NCBI GenBank assembly: GCA_964604195.1
Contig: CAZRXW010000042.1
Span: 1-5,573, forward strand
Source: SSEF01 sp964604195
Lineage (GTDB): Bacteria > Patescibacteriota > Minisyncoccia > Moranbacterales > UBA1568
Direction of reading: 5' to 3'
DNA: 5,573 nt
Of the stretch, positions 1-5,056 are shown in pieces (positions within the stretch are counted from its first letter, which is position 1; each line of letters begins with the position of its first letter). The notes beneath the pieces were generated by a model. The model was not told where the DNA came from. It worked only from the letters and a program-made list of their open reading frames with translations, and ran no database searches. Both the position numbers and the translations under genes were made by a program.

Positions 1-53
1 ACCGACGACCAAGTGGTTAACAGCCACCTGCTCTACCGCTGAGCTACCCCGGA
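1..53 (-). tRNA. tRNA-Asn (anticodon GUU), 3' part beyond the left edge
   Basis: Read on the minus strand, the sequence folds as the 5' two-thirds of a tRNA. It has a 7-nt acceptor strand TCCGGGG (53-47), then TA, a D-arm with stem GCTC/GAGC, and an anticodon stem GGTGG/CCACT that closes the 7-nt loop CTGTTAA. The anticodon is GTT (positions 21-19), which specifies asparagine. The variable loop and the start of the T stem (GTCGG) are present. The T loop, the 3' acceptor strand and any encoded CCA lie outside the window. The D-loop keeps the GG pair and all visible stems pair well, apart from the closing G-T wobble of the anticodon stem, so this is probably a functional gene. It has its own strong promoter just upstream. 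Confidence 0.95.
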
Positions 54-68
54 ATCTCGATTGTCAAG

Positions 69-89
69 GTTTTACCTAAAAAGTAAAAC
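69..89 (-). repeat. Inverted repeat in the tRNA-Asn leader
   Basis: Perfect 7-bp arms GTTTTAC (69-75) and GTAAAAC (83-89) flank a 7-nt loop. The repeat begins almost exactly at the predicted transcription start and ends 15 bp before the tRNA. In the RNA it could form a weak, AU-rich 5' leader hairpin that is removed by RNase P. As DNA it could be a protein-binding site. There is no evidence for either beyond position and symmetry. Confidence 0.5.
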
Positions 90-95
90 AAGTCG

Positions 96-124
96 ATTAT
101 AGGCAAAAGTAAGGGTTCTGGCAA
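96..124 (-). promoter_or_regulatory. Promoter of the tRNA-Asn gene
   Basis: On the minus strand there is a -35 hexamer TTGCCA (124-119, five of six consensus bases), a spacer of exactly 17 bp, and a perfect -10 TATAAT (101-96). The predicted start near position 89 would give a leader of about 36 nt before the tRNA 5' end at 53. This is the best sigma-70-type promoter in the window, as expected for a stable-RNA gene. It starts 3 bp after the T-tract of the terminator of the upstream peptidase gene. Confidence 0.8.
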
Positions 125-127
125 GGT

Positions 128-167
128 AAAAAATAACGAGGGCTTCCCACTCATGGAGGAAAGCCCT
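128..167 (-). terminator. Intrinsic terminator of the M15 peptidase gene
   Basis: The minus-strand RNA has a 10-bp stem, AGGGCTTTCC (167-158) with GGGAAGCCCT (148-139), containing one G-U wobble. It closes a 9-nt loop and is followed by CGTTA and a run of six T (133-128). It lies 14 bp past the peptidase stop codon. The GC-rich stem and clean T-tract make this a textbook Rho-independent terminator. Confidence 0.9.
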
Positions 168-181
168 GGATTGGCTGCAAA

Positions 182-748
182 CTAGGCAACCTTCTGAAAA
201 TGATGGAGGTCGATCGGATCTCGCCACTCCCCACCCCATTTCCAGCCCCGCCCACGGAAAAGTTTGACGATAAGCGAGTCCTCGGTGATCGTGCCAGCAA
301 TTTCTGGATCATACTGGGCACCGACTGGGAGACATTCCCCAATCGCAGGCGAGATACACGGGTTGAGTCTCGGATTGATATCAACCGCCCTCCCAAATGC
401 ATGGGGCGAAAGGCGCGGCGGATCTGAACCCGCTATATATCGGTAGTTCCAGGCACTGGTGTTGTTGGCTGCCATCGACACTACATCGCTCCAACCATAG
501 GCAGCGACCGGGATCATACTCTCGAGAGGAAATCTCGCCATCAAAAGATCTCCGAAGATGTCCCGGACATCGGTAACTAGTGAAGTATGGATCACCAACT
601 GGCCAACGTGCTCTTCACTATCAAAGCCCCAGTAAGGAATCTCGATGATCTCGAGACTGTCGGTGATTTCAACCGGGATCCGGAGAGGACACGGAAAGTT
701 CGGATCGAGACCAAGAGCGGTTTCGCGTGACAGATGATGGAGAGGCAT
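182..748 (-). CDS. M15-family zinc peptidase (VanY/CwlK-like D,D- or L,D-peptidase)
   Basis: This is a predicted peptidoglycan peptidase of 188 residues, resembling the M15C group (D-Ala-D-Ala carboxypeptidases and L-Ala-D-Glu endopeptidases such as CwlK and phage Ply500). Visible motifs are NNTSAWNYR (95-103), SPHAFGRAVDINP (114-126) with zinc ligands H116 and D123, and GWKWGGEW (168-175) followed by DLHHF (180-184), where D180 is the likely catalytic base and H183 the third zinc ligand. These cover the whole expected active site. There is no signal peptide or membrane segment, so the route to the wall is unclear. I chose ATG 748 over TTG 805 because GGGAG lies 5 nt upstream of it and because the TTG lies within the probable -35 element. 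The gene is a single transcription unit. Its GC content is about 54%, against about 47-48% for rpoD. The exact bond cleaved cannot be told from sequence. Confidence 0.88.
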   Translation of the reverse strand: MPLHHLSRETALGLDPNFPCPLRIPVEITDSLEIIEIPYWGFDSEEHVGQLVIHTSLVTDVRDIFGDLLMARFPLESMIPVAAYGWSDVVSMAANNTSAWNYRYIAGSDPPRLSPHAFGRAVDINPRLNPCISPAIGECLPVGAQYDPEIAGTITEDSLIVKLFRGRGWKWGGEWRDPIDLHHFQKVA

Positions 749-758
749 AGGAGCTCCC
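749..758 (-). promoter_or_regulatory. Shine-Dalgarno site of the M15 peptidase gene
   Basis: GGGAG (758-754) lies 5 nt before ATG 748. It fixes that ATG as the start and rules against the TTG 57 bp further upstream. It is the only well-placed Shine-Dalgarno sequence in the window. GGAG is also half of the palindrome GGAGCTCC, so it could be partly hidden by local pairing. Confidence 0.7.
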
Positions 759-776
759 GGTGAATGTACCGCGGTT

Positions 777-805
777 ATCCTACGACGACTGCTCCAAAAA
801 AGCAA
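777..805 (-). promoter_or_regulatory. Probable promoter of the M15 peptidase gene
   Basis: The minus strand carries TTGCTT (805-800), a 17-bp spacer and TAGGAT (782-777). Each hexamer is a modest consensus match (3/6 and 4/6). However, the same hexamers, the same spacer length and an AGTCG at the same place in the spacer recur upstream of dnaG (4154-4182), which raises confidence. The predicted start near 770 gives a leader of about 22 nt to ATG 748. Confidence 0.6.
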
Positions 806-820
806 TTATTCTCTTGATAG

Positions 821-852
821 ATAAAGAGTCCTCCTTTCGGAAGACTCTTTAT
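821..852 (-). terminator. rpoD terminator hairpin, possibly bidirectional
   Basis: A 14-bp stem, with one G-T wobble on the minus strand, is closed by a GAAA tetraloop on the minus-strand RNA. Its arms are 852-839 and 834-821, and it begins 2 bp past the rpoD stop codon. The stem core GAGTCTTCC/GGAGGACTC is preceded by an A-rich run and followed by TTTATCTAT, a fair but imperfect U-tract. Read on the plus strand, the same hairpin is followed by TTTTTA, so it could also stop leftover rightward transcription. It separates rpoD from the peptidase promoter. Confidence 0.75.
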
Positions 853-854
853 TT

Positions 855-2177
855 TTAGTAGTCTTTCAGTTTCTTGAGATTCTCGTGATCACGGATTTTT
901 TCGAGTGCTTTAGCTTCGATCTGACGAATACGCTCGCGAGTAACACCAAATTCTTGCCCTACTTCTTCAAGGGTATGTGTCACGCCATCCTCTAGACCAA
1001 AACGAATCTTGAGGATTTTCTGTTCACGTGGAGTAAGTTCATCGAGAATCGCGCCAATATGAGACTTGAGGAGCTTCCTCGCTGCCATCTGATGTGGCAT
1101 CACTGACTCAGTATCCTCAATAAAATCACCCAGCACCGAATCATCATCGTTGTCCCCGACACTCGTTTCGAGCGAGACGGTTTCTTGGGAAATTTTTTGA
1201 ATATGACGGATTTTGTCAACTTCCATGTTCATTTCCGCGGCGATCTCTTCAGCAAGAGGTTCACGCCCAAGTTCTTGCACCAAACGACGCGTCACCTGCG
1301 CATACTTATTGATCGTCTCTACCATGTGGACTGGGATACGAATAGTACGTGACTGATCAGCCAAAGCTCGGGTGATCGCCTGACGAATCCACCAAGTAGC
1401 ATAGGTAGAGAACTTGAATCCTTTGCGGAAATCAAACTTCTCTACTGCTCGGAAGAGACCAATATTCCCCTCTTGAATGAGATCGAGAAGAGAAAGGTTA
1501 TGTGAGCGACCAACATATTTCTTGGCAATCGAAACGACAAGGCGAAGGTTAGCTTCGGTGAGTCGCTGCTTAGCATTCAGGTCTCCCTTCTCGATGGCTT
1601 TGGCTAATTTCACCTCATCATCACCTGTTAAGAGCTGTACGCGACCGATCTCCTTGAGATACATCTGGACCAGGTCAGAAGCATCATCCCCTTCGCTCAT
1701 TTCAAGCAATCGATCTTTTTTCTTTTTCCCCTGCTTCATTTCCTCTTCGTCGCTTACGTCTACCTTGAGCATCTCTTCAGATCCTACCACTCGAATACCA
1801 GACGTCTCGAGACGCTCATACAAATTCTCAAGATTTTCGAGATCCTGTTCAATATCAGGCAAAATATGAATGATCTCATCCTCGGTAACAAAGCCTCGTT
1901 GCTTACCGCGAACCATGAGTTCATCAAAAGCATTCTTTTTGATTTCCTCTCGGCTCATTTTCTTTTCAATGACCTTCTCTTTTTTTGGTCGATCGGATTT
2001 TTTCTTGGCGATTGGTTTTCGGACCTTCCCCTTCCCCCGAGTTGGCTTTTTGGCTTTTTTGACAAAGACACGCTTCACCGTCTTCTTACGAGACTGTTTT
2101 TTGACAGCTTTTACTACCTTTTTTGACGATGACTTCTTTGCTGGAAGTTTTTTCTTCTTGAGAGGTTTTTTAGCCAT
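855..2177 (-). CDS. rpoD: RNA polymerase principal sigma factor (sigma-70/SigA)
   Basis: This 440-residue protein directs core RNA polymerase to housekeeping promoters. Residues 1-75 form a disordered basic tail with 31 Lys and 5 Arg. A region-1.1-like acidic segment follows (about 76-165), then region 1.2 (DLVQMYLKEIGRV, 168-180), regions 2.1-2.4 (about 204-277, with LDLIQEGNIGL and TYATWWIRQAITRA), region 3 (about 288-365), and regions 4.1-4.2 (about 375-430, with the helix-turn-helix TLEEVGQEFGVTRERIRQIE). The WW and the Q/T pair that read the -10 element are intact, so near-standard promoters are expected. This fits the TATAAT and TATACT elements seen here. It lies 68 bp downstream of dnaG, as in the macromolecular-synthesis operon. 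ATG 2177 has no Shine-Dalgarno sequence. The family is certain and the gene is complete, ending with TAA before a terminator. Confidence 0.98.
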   Translation of the reverse strand: MAKKPLKKKKLPAKKSSSKKVVKAVKKQSRKKTVKRVFVKKAKKPTRGKGKVRKPIAKKKSDRPKKEKVIEKKMSREEIKKNAFDELMVRGKQRGFVTEDEIIHILPDIEQDLENLENLYERLETSGIRVVGSEEMLKVDVSDEEEMKQGKKKKDRLLEMSEGDDASDLVQMYLKEIGRVQLLTGDDEVKLAKAIEKGDLNAKQRLTEANLRLVVSIAKKYVGRSHNLSLLDLIQEGNIGLFRAVEKFDFRKGFKFSTYATWWIRQAITRALADQSRTIRIPVHMVETINKYAQVTRRLVQELGREPLAEEIAAEMNMEVDKIRHIQKISQETVSLETSVGDNDDDSVLGDFIEDTESVMPHQMAARKLLKSHIGAILDELTPREQKILKIRFGLEDGVTHTLEEVGQEFGVTRERIRQIEAKALEKIRDHENLKKLKDY

Positions 2178-2199
2178 AGAAAAAGAAAGGGTTATCGCT

Positions 2200-2212
2200 T
2201 GTTAGCCTAACA
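2200..2212. repeat. 13-bp palindrome upstream of rpoD
   Basis: TGTTAG and CTAACA are perfect 6-bp arms around a single central base, 23 bp upstream of the rpoD start codon. The site contains a weak -10-like TAGGCT on the minus strand. It is too tight for an RNA hairpin, so a dimeric-regulator operator is the more natural reading, but nothing else supports one. Confidence 0.4.
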
Positions 2213-2232
2213 GACTTGGAGGCAGCTGAGAA
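2204..2232 (-). promoter_or_regulatory. Weak candidate internal promoter for rpoD
   Basis: The minus strand has TTCTCA (2232-2227, four of six -35 bases), 17 bp, then TAGGCT (2209-2204, three of six -10 bases). The predicted start near 2197 would give a leader of about 20 nt, similar to the other genes in the window. The match is weak and could be chance. The position is notable only because the -10 lies within the 2200-2212 palindrome and the -35 overlaps the 2226-2241 hairpin. Confidence 0.25.
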
Positions 2233-2241
2233 GGGTCTCAG
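2226..2241 (-). other. Hairpin in the dnaG-rpoD gap
   Basis: Six-bp arms CTGAGA and TCTCAG with a 4-nt loop lie 4 bp after the dnaG stop codon. No U-tract follows in the minus-strand RNA, so it is not an intrinsic terminator. A role in RNA processing or in protecting the 3' end of dnaG mRNA is possible. In E. coli the dnaG-rpoD junction is an RNase E processing site, but equivalence here is inference. Confidence 0.45.
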
Positions 2242-2245
2242 AATA

Positions 2246-4072
2246 TCACTGGCCAGCTTGTTTGGCAAATTCTTCGAGTAACTGTCGCTCGACATCCTTA
2301 TTACCCGACTGACGAGCTGACTCAATCTCCTGAATAAGCTGTCGGCGTCTATCAGCTGCAAGCGCTGTCGGCAAAAGATTGAGGTGCTCCAGAGCAATTA
2401 ACTCTGCTTTGGCAGCGCGCTCACTACCATCCGTAGCAGCGCTGATATCTGGTAAATTAAGAGCCTGAAAAAGTAGGCAACTCGCTTCCTTTTGGAGCGA
2501 TTCATCCTCAATAGTCCCAAGAACATCTTCTGTTTCATTGAGAAGAAAGAAAAAGAGTGGGTGCTCACTAAAAAAGCTCCTGAGTCCATCAGTAAGTTGA
2601 GCAAGTACTGCCTGCCTGGTGCTATCACCAACCAGCATGAGGCCAAGAATAGATTCTCGTAACATTTCTGATCTCGTGGTAAAAGCTTTGGGGATAAACG
2701 GTTTGCTGCCGGATGTAAAATTCGTATTACGGGTTCGGAAATCAGAAAACATTTTTTCGATACTCCCCTGTACGATCTTGGGGTCAAGACCAATATGTTC
2801 GGCAAGCGTCTTGGTCCAGTGCGCTCGTTCAAGCGTATTAGAGAGAGAAGCAAGGAGCTCAGCGTACTGTTTTACTATGGCTTGTTTTCCTTCTGGATTC
2901 CTCACATCGTACTGAGCAACGAGCTGATCCAAAAAATATTGCATAGCCGGCTGACCAGCAGCAACCATTTTCTTGAGTTCTTCTGGATCATCTTTCCCCA
3001 TATCGGCTGCATCCTTACCATGACTGAGTGCTATTACTTCAACGAGGAGACCTAACTCCTGGGCCAGAATAGCACTCTTCCAGGCAGCTTTTTGCCCAGC
3101 TGTATCCATATCAAAAAATAGCGCTACTTTTTCGACATACCGTTTAATGAGACTGAGCTGCTCCTCGGTAAGGGCGGTACCAGAAACAGCAATCGTCTCT
3201 CCGAGTCCAGCCTGATGAAGAGCGAGGACATCGACATTTCCCTCTACCAAAATAGCCCTCCCTCGCTCTTTCATGCTCTTCTTGGCCAGATGCAGCCCGT
3301 AGAGCACTCTACTTTTATGGTAGACATCTGTTTCGGCGGTATTAATATATTTTGCCTGACTTTCATCGGCTCCCGGTGCAACCCGAGCCGAGTATCCGAT
3401 CACTCGACCCAAGATATCTCCAATAGGAAACATGATACGATCACGAAAACGATCATAGGATCCATAGGCTTTCCCTCGAGAAAAATCACTTTGCTCACTA
3501 TTTTGTTCTTGTTGTTTTCTGAGAGCCAATCCAGCACGCTCGATCTCTGGCATCTGAAACCCAGACTTCAGTAGAAAATCTGAGAGATAACGCCAGCCAT
3601 TTGGAGCATATCCAAGACGGAACTGCTGAATAGTTTCGCCAGCGATACCACGATTATGCAAATATTGCAGCATCTCTTGTCCACGACTCGTCTCGTGGAG
3701 TTGTTTCTCATAAAAACGAGTGGCCAGTTCAAGAATCTCGAGACTTCTACTTTTCTCCCCCTCTTTTTGATAAGGAGATCCAGATTCATAGCGAGGGAGT
3801 TCTACGCTAGCCCGTTCAGCGAGGGTTACTAAGGCTTCTCGAAAATCAATCCCCTCAATCTCCATGAGAAACGCAAAGGCGTCCCCACCCTTACCGCATC
3901 CAAAACAATGCCACATATTGCGCTCCTCTGACACGGTAAACGAAGGGGTTTTCTCTTGATGAAAAGGACAATTTGCTTTCCAATGATTGCCGGCTTTCTG
4001 TAGCCTGACATATTGTCCAACTACTTCAACAATATTTAGTTTTGCTTTAATGGTTTCGGTAATAGCACTCAT
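2246..4072 (-). CDS. dnaG: DNA primase DnaG
   Basis: This 608-residue primase makes RNA primers at the replication fork and normally binds the DnaB helicase through its C-terminal domain. The N-terminal CHC2 zinc-binding domain has CPFHQEKTPSF (35-45) and HCFGCGKGGDAF (55-66), with C35, H38, C56 and C59 as ligands. The catalytic core follows, with the basic motif DRFRDRIMFPIGD (207-219). The TOPRIM centre shows EGNVDV (277-282), FFDMDTAGQKAA (319-330) with D321 and D323, and GKDAAD (352-357). Residues from about 465 onward form the variable helicase-interaction region. I chose ATG 4072 because SAITETIKAKLNIVEVV is where the family normally starts; the TTG at 4120 adds 16 unmatched residues. 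There is no clear Shine-Dalgarno sequence. Length is typical. It is cotranscribed with rpoD, and no terminator separates them. Confidence 0.97.
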   Translation of the reverse strand: MSAITETIKAKLNIVEVVGQYVRLQKAGNHWKANCPFHQEKTPSFTVSEERNMWHCFGCGKGGDAFAFLMEIEGIDFREALVTLAERASVELPRYESGSPYQKEGEKSRSLEILELATRFYEKQLHETSRGQEMLQYLHNRGIAGETIQQFRLGYAPNGWRYLSDFLLKSGFQMPEIERAGLALRKQQEQNSEQSDFSRGKAYGSYDRFRDRIMFPIGDILGRVIGYSARVAPGADESQAKYINTAETDVYHKSRVLYGLHLAKKSMKERGRAILVEGNVDVLALHQAGLGETIAVSGTALTEEQLSLIKRYVEKVALFFDMDTAGQKAAWKSAILAQELGLLVEVIALSHGKDAADMGKDDPEELKKMVAAGQPAMQYFLDQLVAQYDVRNPEGKQAIVKQYAELLASLSNTLERAHWTKTLAEHIGLDPKIVQGSIEKMFSDFRTRNTNFTSGSKPFIPKAFTTRSEMLRESILGLMLVGDSTRQAVLAQLTDGLRSFFSEHPLFFFLLNETEDVLGTIEDESLQKEASCLLFQALNLPDISAATDGSERAAKAELIALEHLNLLPTALAADRRRQLIQEIESARQSGNKDVERQLLEEFAKQAGQ

Positions 4073-4108
4073 AGCAGTAAATTCTTCGGGCTTTCCCTGG
4101 GAATAATA

Positions 4109-4146
4109 GCCCCTGCTCAAACTTTAGAGGAGCAAAGACAAGGGGC
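4109..4146 (-). other. Structured 5' leader hairpin of the dnaG-rpoD transcript
   Basis: The minus-strand RNA can pair GCCCCT (4146-4141) with AGGGGC (4114-4109) and, across a 7-nt one-sided bulge, GCTC (4133-4130) with GAGC (4118-4115), leaving an 11-nt loop. The outer stem starts at the transcription start predicted from the promoter at 4154-4182. The AGGGGC arm could instead use its GGGC to pair with a GCCC about 20 nt downstream, so two exclusive folds are possible. The hairpin might stabilise the mRNA or control translation. Nothing identifies a known riboswitch. Confidence 0.45.
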
Positions 4147-4153
4147 GTCCTGT

Positions 4154-4182
4154 ATCCTACCGCGACTCATTGGAGAAAGCAA
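4154..4182 (-). promoter_or_regulatory. Probable promoter of dnaG-rpoD
   Basis: The minus strand carries TTGCTT (4182-4177), 17 bp, then TAGGAT (4159-4154). This is the same hexamer pair and spacing as at 777-805, with AGTCG at the same spacer position. The -35 lies in the T-rich tail of the preceding terminator, so termination of the LytR_C gene and dnaG initiation are directly abutted. The predicted leader is about 75 nt. A second -10-like TATTAT (about 4107-4102) has no suitable -35. Confidence 0.6.
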
Positions 4183-4202
4183 AACCCGCCAGAAGCGGCG
4201 GG
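4176..4202 (-). terminator. Intrinsic terminator of the LytR_C-domain gene
   Basis: The minus-strand RNA has a 6-bp all-GC stem, CCCGCC (4202-4197) with GGCGGG (4190-4185), and a 6-nt loop. It is followed directly by TTTTGCTTT. It begins 5 bp after the TAG stop codon at 4210-4208, a typical Rho-independent arrangement. Confidence 0.85.
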
Positions 4203-4207
4203 ATTCT

Positions 4208-4990
4208 CTACTCTGATTGATCATTCCCAACGATAACGAGCAAATCCGTCCCTGAGTCTGCTTCCTCCTGAGGCTTTGGACCGACTACGCCACCAAGAGA
4301 AGTAGCCAGTTGCTGAGCGGCTTCACCAAATTTGCCACTCATATCAACCACAACTGTCTTTTCGTACGTATCCACACGGGCAGATTCTTTTTTTGCAACA
4401 GTAGCTCGAGGGAAAATCCCCTTAATCTTTTGTTCGACACTATTGGTGATACCCACTTTCTTTGAACCATTGTAGAGAGCCACTGTCGCTGCCACCTCTT
4501 TGGCCTCTTCAAGAGCAACTGACTCACCCAATACGGTCGGCTCACTTTGATTTGAGGCCACTTCATCCTGGACCGACTTGCTCGCTGACGGTTGCTGCAC
4601 ATTTACCGTAGTCACATCAACTATTTTTTTGGTACTCGGACGATACAAAATTGCTCGTCCTGAATTCGAATAAATCAAAACTTTGTCACCATTTTCAGCT
4701 CGTTCAAAAAATGGTTGTTCTGCAAGCTTCTCTCGATCAGTCACCGTAGCCAAAGTTGGTTCCTCTCCCTCTGGAAGCATAAAGAACCCCCCTACCGTTT
4801 CCTTGAGTTCGGCGATCTCCTTGGCATCAGCGACCCGTGGCGACTGTTGATACTGATAATAGAAATATCCAGCTGCACAAAGAGAGGCGAAAAGAAGAGT
4901 GGAGAGCACCACCACCAATGGCAAAGTCCTATTACTCGCTGGCATCGGGGAAACGGCTGGAGTTGTATTTGGCTTGAGAATACGAGGCAT
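4208..4990 (-). CDS. Membrane-anchored LytR_C-domain protein
   Basis: This is a 260-residue envelope protein of unknown exact role. A short basic N-terminus is followed by one hydrophobic helix (about 23-48, LPLVVVLSTLLFASLCAAGYF), giving a predicted N-in, C-out anchor. The membrane-proximal segment (about 55-130) includes MLPEGEEPTLATVTD and GDKVLIYSNSGRAILYRP, which I recognise as a core common in Patescibacteria proteins. A low-complexity linker (about 131-165) leads to a C-terminal LytR_C-like domain (about 168-256: VALYNGSKKVGITNSVEQKI, then YEKTVVVD, then DLLVIVGND). The catalytic LytR-CpsA-Psr phosphotransferase domain is absent, so it is not itself a wall-polymer ligase. I chose ATG 4990 over TTG 5032 because a TATACT -10 lies only 12 bp upstream of it. 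It is a single-gene transcript with its own promoter and terminator. Confidence 0.82.
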   Translation of the reverse strand: MPRILKPNTTPAVSPMPASNRTLPLVVVLSTLLFASLCAAGYFYYQYQQSPRVADAKEIAELKETVGGFFMLPEGEEPTLATVTDREKLAEQPFFERAENGDKVLIYSNSGRAILYRPSTKKIVDVTTVNVQQPSASKSVQDEVASNQSEPTVLGESVALEEAKEVAATVALYNGSKKVGITNSVEQKIKGIFPRATVAKKESARVDTYEKTVVVDMSGKFGEAAQQLATSLGGVVGPKPQEEADSGTDLLVIVGNDQSE

Positions 4991-5002
4991 AAATGTATTC
5001 AC

Positions 5003-5032
5003 AGTATACCAAAGAAGCCTCGAACTCCTCAA
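5003..5032 (-). promoter_or_regulatory. Promoter of the LytR_C-domain gene; near-leaderless start
   Basis: The minus strand has TTGAGG (5032-5027), an 18-bp spacer, and TATACT (5008-5003) extended by TGG to its left. The predicted start falls about 6 nt before ATG 4990, so the mRNA would be leaderless or nearly so. This agrees with the lack of a Shine-Dalgarno sequence. Confidence 0.6.
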
Positions 5033-5040
5033 CTCCTCAA
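5025..5040. repeat. Tandem 8-bp direct repeat between the divergent promoters
   Basis: CTCCTCAA occurs twice in direct tandem (5025-5032 and 5033-5040), with a partial third copy (CCTCGAA, 5018-5024) before it. One copy supplies the -35 of the leftward promoter. It could be a regulator-binding array or simple slippage; two copies are too few to decide. Confidence 0.6.
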
Positions 5041-5047
5041 AGCGAGA

Positions 5048-5056
5048 TGGTATACT
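5048..5056 (+). promoter_or_regulatory. Extended -10 promoter of the DUF212/PAP2 gene
   Basis: TGGTATACT is a TGn-extended -10 with TATACT at 5051-5056 (five of six bases). No recognisable -35 lies 16-18 bp upstream, which is common for extended -10 promoters. The predicted start near 5063 gives a leader of about 18 nt with no Shine-Dalgarno sequence. Confidence 0.6.

Noticed and set aside
62..67. Perfect -35 hexamer TTGACA on the minus strand just before tRNA-Asn
   Set aside because: Its -10 would fall inside the tRNA (GCTCAG at the right distance), and a better promoter lies upstream.
749..805. TTG start at 805 for the peptidase, adding 19 residues
   Set aside because: The extension is arginine/serine-rich with no family match. 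Its first codon is part of the likely -35 element, and GGGAG is correctly spaced before ATG 748.
1..805. tRNA-Asn as an integration site for an element containing the peptidase
   Set aside because: Integration normally uses the 3' end of a tRNA, which points away from the peptidase. No integrase or repeated tRNA end is visible.
516..1815. Palindromes built on CTCGAG (for example near 522 and 1808)
   Set aside because: They lie inside coding sequence, are short, and recur as ordinary Ser/Leu/Glu codon combinations with no consistent spacing.
1477..2205. Plus-strand open frames opposite rpoD, rich in Phe, Ser and Leu
   Set aside because: They are antisense shadows of the lysine-rich sigma coding sequence (AAA/AAG read as TTT/CTT), with no ribosome sites and no family features.
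2170..4020. Other open frames overlapping dnaG on both strands
   Set aside because: All overlap a well-supported conserved gene and lack recognisable domains or initiation signals.
4073..4120. TTG start at 4120 for dnaG, adding 16 residues
   Set aside because: DnaG proteins normally begin at the helix that starts at SAITETI. The extension overlaps the leader hairpin and has no ribosome site.
4991..5032. TTG start at 5032 for the LytR_C gene, adding 14 residues
   Set aside because: It would place the start codon upstream of the strong TATACT -10 element, and the extra residues show no conserved pattern.
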